Of a stretch of DNA of 8,689 nucleotides, positions 5,609 to 8,689 are shown one piece after another. Position 1 is the stretch's first letter. Each line of letters starts with the position of its first letter. The stretch is taken from positions 1 through 8,689 of the forward strand of contig CANQYR010000040.1 of NCBI GenBank assembly GCA_947628125.1, given 5' to 3'. The position numbers and the translations under genes were made by a program. Source of the DNA: an uncultured Bacilli bacterium. GTDB taxonomy: Bacteria; Bacillota_I; Bacilli_A; RF39; UBA660. Under the pieces are notes generated by a model. The model had not been told where the DNA came from and did no database searches. It saw only the letters and a program-made list of their open reading frames with translations.

Positions 5609-6344
5609 ATAAAATCACATTATGATAAACATCCGTTACATCATCAATTTCTTCGAGCATTCCTAATAATTTTTTAAAAGTTTCCAAATCTTCCCCTTCT
5701 AATACAACCTTATCCTTTGCATACATTCCCTCTTCATCAAGTTCATAAACAATATTAGGATCCATAGCTTCCAAAACATCTTTAACTTTATTATGATCAC
5801 TAGGATTAACACTAATAATTACCTCATCATCTTCTACTTCCAAATCCACCGGTTCAATTCCACCAGCAAGTAAAGCATCCAAAATTTCATCTTCACTTTT
5901 ACCCTTTACACTAATAATCGCTAAATAATCATAATTATATGAAACCGAATTACTAACACCCAAACTTTTATGAACTTTATTAAAAGCAGCCCTAACCATA
6001 CCAACAGTTCTATTAACATTATCAGTCAAAGTTCTAATAATTAAGGTAGAAGATAAAGGCCCAAAACCTTCATAAGTAACAACCTCATAATCCTCATTAG
6101 AACCACCCTTAGCCTTATCAATAGCTCGTTTAATAATATCAGATGGCACCTGTTCTTTCTTAGCTTTATCAACTAACCTTTTCAAATTAACATTACTATC
6201 TATTTCTGCCCCACCTTTTTTCGCAGCCAAAAAAATTTCCTTAGCATAATTAGAATATAACTTAGCTTTGACTGCCCCATTCTTTTGAATACTTGCTTTT
6301 CTTACCTCATAAGCACGACCAAACAATTGTAAATTTAATTTCAT
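5607..6344 (-). CDS. YebC/TACO1-family protein (YeeI/YebC2-like) with L27-type N-terminal leader
   Basis: This 245-aa protein belongs to a family annotated as DNA-binding regulators, but recent work assigns YebC2/TACO1 members to the ribosome, relieving stalls in proline-rich sequences. Family motifs are DKAKGGSNEDY (76-86), VTYEGFGP (89-96), TDNVNRT (107-113), VRAAFNK (117-123) and C-terminal VYHNV (239-243). The NVNRT and YHNV segments resemble B. subtilis YeeI more than E. coli YebC. After residue 8 the sequence is GRAYEVRKAS, the usual start of this subfamily after Met. Residues 1-9, MKLNLQLFG, are extra and resemble the Prp-cleaved leader of Firmicutes L27. The ATG is secure: AGGAGG lies 8 nt upstream and there is no Met at the usual start. 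That SD includes the TAG stop of the ZIP gene, suggesting coupling. Confidence 0.9.
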   Translation of the reverse strand: MKLNLQLFGRAYEVRKASIQKNGAVKAKLYSNYAKEIFLAAKKGGAEIDSNVNLKRLVDKAKKEQVPSDIIKRAIDKAKGGSNEDYEVVTYEGFGPLSSTLIIRTLTDNVNRTVGMVRAAFNKVHKSLGVSNSVSYNYDYLAIISVKGKSEDEILDALLAGGIEPVDLEVEDDEVIISVNPSDHNKVKDVLEAMDPNIVYELDEEGMYAKDKVVLEGEDLETFKKLLGMLEEIDDVTDVYHNVIL

Positions 6345-6356
6345 CTATTTTACCTC

Positions 6357-7124
6357 CTAATCAATAAAACTCATAAACAATAATATCATGATTCCAATAA
6401 TGAGTCCATAAAATATTTCTTTCTTATTTCGATAATTAAAAACTTCTTTCAACAATTCAAAAAGGGCAATATATAAAATCATACCCAAAGAAACCCCCAG
6501 TAATATAAATAATAAAGTATTACTAATAGATACATTAAATATAGCTAACAAAAAGGCACCAAAAAAACATGAAAAACATAAAATAATACTTAACAAAAAA
6601 TTCATTTTCTTATTGCCCTGCTCTAAATTGCCCGATATTTCAATACTCAAAGGTAAATTATGTAGTCCAACCGCCATTGAAAGCAAAAAGCCACTCGGAA
6701 AATTTTCCAATGACAATATATATATAGAAATACCTTCTATAATATTATGCAAAATCAAAGAAAATGACATAACAAAGCCCATATGAAAAGCATGATTCTT
6801 ATGTTCATTATAATTTTTTTCATGATCATGATGAATATGATTATGACTTGGTATTAAAAAATCAAGAATTTTTAATACTAAAACTCCTCCACCAATAGCC
6901 AATATAATTGTAAACAATTTATTATTATTTGTAACATCCTCACTTAAAGAAATAATTTCCGGAATTAAATCTAAAAAAATAATTCCCACCATAACAACAA
7001 AAGCCATGCTAACCGAAACAATAGCAAGACTTTTTTTATTTTTAACAACTTTAACAATTGCAAAACCAATAACAAAGAAAATCCCCGACAAAACCGGGAA
7101 TATTAACGAAAGCCAATTAGCCAT
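6357..7124 (-). CDS. ZIP-family metal transporter with altered TM5 site
   Basis: This 255-aa membrane protein should move Zn2+ or another divalent metal into the cytoplasm. Eight segments are visible (about 5-27, 32-54, 70-92, 115-138, 145-165, 177-197, 203-225, 237-253), the ZIP number. TM2 has FLDLIPE (50-56). The TM3-TM4 loop is His-rich (eight His between 94 and 114), a typical metal-sensing loop. TM4 keeps HNIIEG (126-131). TM5 reads HNLPLS (155-160) where most ZIPs have HNxPEG, so the conserved Glu is Leu159; Glu162 is nearby. TM7 has E223. Specificity or transport may therefore differ. The ATG follows AGGAGG. It is downstream of the TasA-like gene (13-bp gap) and upstream of yebC (12-bp gap). 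No metal-regulator binding site is evident. Confidence 0.88.
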   Translation of the reverse strand: MANWLSLIFPVLSGIFFVIGFAIVKVVKNKKSLAIVSVSMAFVVMVGIIFLDLIPEIISLSEDVTNNNKLFTIILAIGGGVLVLKILDFLIPSHNHIHHDHEKNYNEHKNHAFHMGFVMSFSLILHNIIEGISIYILSLENFPSGFLLSMAVGLHNLPLSIEISGNLEQGNKKMNFLLSIILCFSCFFGAFLLAIFNVSISNTLLFILLGVSLGMILYIALFELLKEVFNYRNKKEIFYGLIIGIMILLFMSFID

Positions 7125-7137
7125 AATATCCTCCTAA

Positions 7138-7803
7138 TTATTTTACTGGTGAAGCTTCTAAAGATAAATGACCAGTAAATTGTCCATTAGTCAAATAATT
7201 TTGATCAACATTAGGAGCATTTTCAAGCCAAATATAGAAAACTATACTATCAGTTTGACCAATTTCCAAAACCAAATTATCATTTTCAGATACTAAAACT
7301 TTTGTAAGATTACTTATTTTATCTTGACTAGGATCGCCAGTTAAAACAACACTACTAGGTTCAACACCATCTTCTCCTAAAAAATTACCATCAAAAGTTT
7401 TCGTTTTTTCTGGAACTTCAGGATTAACAACTAGCCGCCATTTAAAATAACTACTAAACAAATTCTTAGTTAAAGAATAATTAATCAACTTAACAATATA
7501 TTTTGCTTTAACTGTTGAATCACCACCATTAGTAACATCAAAAGTAACAGTTTTAGCTTTAGAACTAACTTCATCATTATTAATAAGTTCCATTTTAACT
7601 TCATTAATAGCCGCGGCACTTGTTAAAGAAGATGTAACATTCATAATAGCAGTTTTATTGTCTTGTGCATCAACACCTGAACCAAAGCCAACAGAAAAAT
7701 ATGCATAACTTAAACTAAAAGCAATTATAATTATTGAAACAACTAAAATCACTGCTGAAACAACCAATTTTTTTCCACTTATTACTTTTTCTTTTTTAGT
7801 CAT
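7138..7803 (-). CDS. SipW-type signal / TasA-camelysin-like exported protein
   Basis: A basic N-terminus (MTKKEKVISGKK) is followed by a hydrophobic segment (13-33) ending in SYAYFSVGF, the AYF-type motif of SipW-dependent signal peptides in TasA, camelysin and similar surface proteins. The remaining 180 residues look all-beta: TVTFDVTNGGDSTVKAKYIV (85-104) and a late IVFYIWLENA...GHLSLEA stretch (187-218) resemble the TasA-like sandwich. No sortase motif, lipobox or second membrane segment is seen, so the product is secreted or stays anchored. No SipW peptidase is encoded here. The ATG follows AGGGTGAT. A promoter lies just upstream (7829-7857). It precedes the ZIP gene by 13 bp in an apparent operon. 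Fibre formation is not shown by the sequence. Confidence 0.65.
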   Translation of the reverse strand: MTKKEKVISGKKLVVSAVILVVSIIIIAFSLSYAYFSVGFGSGVDAQDNKTAIMNVTSSLTSAAAINEVKMELINNDEVSSKAKTVTFDVTNGGDSTVKAKYIVKLINYSLTKNLFSSYFKWRLVVNPEVPEKTKTFDGNFLGEDGVEPSSVVLTGDPSQDKISNLTKVLVSENDNLVLEIGQTDSIVFYIWLENAPNVDQNYLTNGQFTGHLSLEASPVK

Positions 7804-7828
7804 ATTTAATCACCCTTATATTATTTCA

Positions 7829-7857
7829 ATTATACTAAATATTTAACAATTTAACAA
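7829..7857 (-). promoter_or_regulatory. Promoter of the TasA-like / ZIP / yebC operon
   Basis: The minus strand has -35 TTGTTA (7852-7857), a 17-bp spacer and a perfect -10 TATAAT (7829-7834). Predicted start is near 7822, about 19 nt before the ATG. TTGTTAAA is repeated in tandem 10 bp apart at the -35. No terminator separates the upstream gene, so read-through into this operon is also likely. Confidence 0.7.
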
Positions 7858-7866
7858 TCTTTATTT

Positions 7867-8496
7867 TTATTCTTCTGGTTCAAATTTAACAACATCATAT
7901 TTATTTTCATTTTTAATTAGCTCCAAAACCCCTTCATTATCATAACCAAGTTTATTTTCATAAGTCCAACTTAAATTTACAACATATGAATCAGTCACAG
8001 TAGAATCTGGAAGTTCATAACTACCAGTACTTATATCATTAACTGTAACAGAATCAACAACTGGTAAACTTTGTTCTCTTTTTTCATCAATATTATTTGT
8101 AACAGTTTTATAAATAGAATCCATTGCTACACTTTTAAATGAATCTCTTGCTGGTTCATAAACATATTCTAATCCACCAACGTCATATTTGCTAATTTTA
8201 TTATCAATAGTGTATAAGTCAATAATAAATAACTGACTAACTAAACTAACATAATCTTCTACATCAAAATTTTCATCAGCTAATAACTCTTTAAGTTCAT
8301 TAAATTTTTCTTTAAATAACTCAGTATCTCTATCATCTAAAGTATAACCATATGAAGAAATCTCATTAGTTACCTTAACATCAGGAACAGTACTTACAAC
8401 TTCATCTTTTTTAAAAAATATAAAATAGCTACCTATTAAAGCCCCTACTATAAGAATTAAAACGATAACTAAAACAACAACTTTTTTCTTTTTCAT
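7867..8496 (-). CDS. Membrane-anchored extracytoplasmic protein, function unknown
   Basis: I do not recognise this 209-aa protein. MKKKK is followed by one hydrophobic segment (6-28) and a basic stop-transfer FFKKD, then an acidic domain outside the membrane. There is no lipobox Cys, so it is probably N-terminally anchored. Residues 51-118 look helical (DTELFKEKFNELKELLADEN); 145-205 look beta-rich (VDSVTVNDISTGSYEL, VVNLSWTYEN), reminiscent of a small NTF2/cystatin-like or DUF-type domain, but this is only impression. The frame continues upstream to 8556, but that lies in the -35 element, so the ATG at 8496 with GGG 5 nt upstream is the start. It lies 63 bp before the TasA-like gene with no terminator between, so the two surface proteins may be co-expressed. 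Confidence 0.75.
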   Translation of the reverse strand: MKKKKVVVLVIVLILIVGALIGSYFIFFKKDEVVSTVPDVKVTNEISSYGYTLDDRDTELFKEKFNELKELLADENFDVEDYVSLVSQLFIIDLYTIDNKISKYDVGGLEYVYEPARDSFKSVAMDSIYKTVTNNIDEKREQSLPVVDSVTVNDISTGSYELPDSTVTDSYVVNLSWTYENKLGYDNEGVLELIKNENKYDVVKFEPEE

Positions 8497-8527
8497 CTTA
8501 TCCCGTCTTTCTATTCTAACTAAAATA

Positions 8528-8556
8528 ATTATAACACAGCATAATTTTTCTTGCAA
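8528..8556 (-). promoter_or_regulatory. Extended -10 promoter of the membrane-anchored protein gene
   Basis: On the minus strand TTGCAA (8551-8556), a 17-bp spacer and TGT-TATAAT (hexamer 8528-8533) form a strong promoter. The predicted start near 8521 leaves a 25-nt leader before the ATG at 8496. Its -35 is also the -35 of the plus-strand tRNA-Gly promoter. Confidence 0.75.
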
Positions 8557-8579
8557 TTCCTTCTTTTTTCTGTTATTAT
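8551..8579 (+). promoter_or_regulatory. Extended -10 promoter of tRNA-Gly
   Basis: On the plus strand TTGCAA (8551-8556), a 17-bp spacer and TGT-TATTAT (hexamer 8574-8579) predict a start near 8586, about 3 nt before the tRNA. TTGCAA is self-complementary, so the same six bases serve the divergent minus-strand promoter. Confidence 0.7.
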
Positions 8580-8588
8580 TAATTCAAT

Positions 8589-8663
8589 GCAGGTGTGGTT
8601 CAGTGGCTAGAACACGACCTTGCCAAGGTTGAGACGGGAGTTCGATTCTCCTCACTTGCTCCA
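8589..8663 (+). tRNA. tRNA-Gly (GCC anticodon)
   Basis: The 75-nt cloverleaf is complete. The acceptor stem GCAGGTG/CACTTGC has one G-T pair. The D arm is GTTC...GAAC, the anticodon stem CGACC/GGTTG with loop TTGCCAA (GCC, Gly), the variable loop has four bases, and the T arm is GGGAG-TTCGATT-CTCCT. The discriminator is T, as expected for Gly, and CCA is encoded. Confidence 0.97.
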
Positions 8664-8673
8664 AAAGATAAAA

Positions 8674-8689
8674 TCGTCGCACCAAGCGA
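8674..8689 (+). terminator. Probable tRNA-Gly terminator, cut by the window end
   Basis: TCGTCGC (8674-8680), loop ACCAA and GCGA (8686-8689) form the start of a GC-rich hairpin 11 nt past the tRNA. The last visible bases pair with TCGC. The prediction is that CGA and a T-run follow outside the window. Confidence 0.45.

Noticed and set aside
8497..8556. 20-residue N-terminal extension of the membrane-anchored protein
   Set aside because: It lies over the -10 and -35 elements. The ATG at 8496, followed by MKKKK and a membrane segment, is the natural start.

Overview
The window is very AT-rich, with densely packed genes and strong Shine-Dalgarno sequences (AGGAGG type). All Trp codons I checked are TGG and every frame closes normally at TAA or TAG, so the standard bacterial code applies. 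All ten intact protein genes lie on the minus strand. This base composition, the Firmicutes-type ribosome binding sites and the gene families point to an uncultured low-GC Bacillota of the Bacilli / Mycoplasmatota-like kind (RF39-type gut lineages are a good guess). No marker here fixes the taxon.

Layout from left to right. Positions 1-190 are non-coding and hold a long AT-rich hairpin, a 17-bp tandem repeat and the terminator of tRNA-Asn(GTT), which is at 191-266 on the minus strand behind a perfect-consensus promoter. Positions 353 to about 640 hold the frameshifted, 3'-truncated remnant of an IS transposase gene on the plus strand, abutting the 3' end of dusB. Next is a minus-strand operon (2729 to 649) of a PF06695 membrane protein, the phosphotransacylase PduL and the tRNA-dihydrouridine synthase DusB. 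After a terminator at 2797-2823 comes a two-component system (OmpR-type regulator, then its membrane histidine kinase, genes overlapping by 26 bp) with its own extended -10 promoter. A lone DUF1016_N-like protein sits upstream of that promoter. A third minus-strand group follows: a SipW/TasA-type exported protein, a ZIP-family metal transporter and a YebC-family protein, ending in a terminator at 5582-5608. Upstream is a membrane-anchored protein I do not recognise. It is transcribed divergently from tRNA-Gly(GCC) at 8589-8663.

The genes do not form one obvious pathway. They look like core genome: tRNA genes, tRNA modification, translation support by YebC, acetyl-phosphate metabolism by PduL, signalling, metal uptake and surface proteins, with one decayed IS.

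The most interesting points are these. (1) The YebC-like protein starts MKLNLQLFG, which resembles the N-terminal leader that the protease Prp removes from ribosomal protein L27 in Firmicutes. (2) Two divergent promoters appear to share one self-complementary -35 hexamer, TTGCAA. (3) The ZIP protein has lost a conserved Glu of its TM5 metal site. (4) A DUF1016 N-terminal domain stands alone without its nuclease domain. (5) Several genes use TTG or GTG starts that can be fixed from promoter and SD positions.
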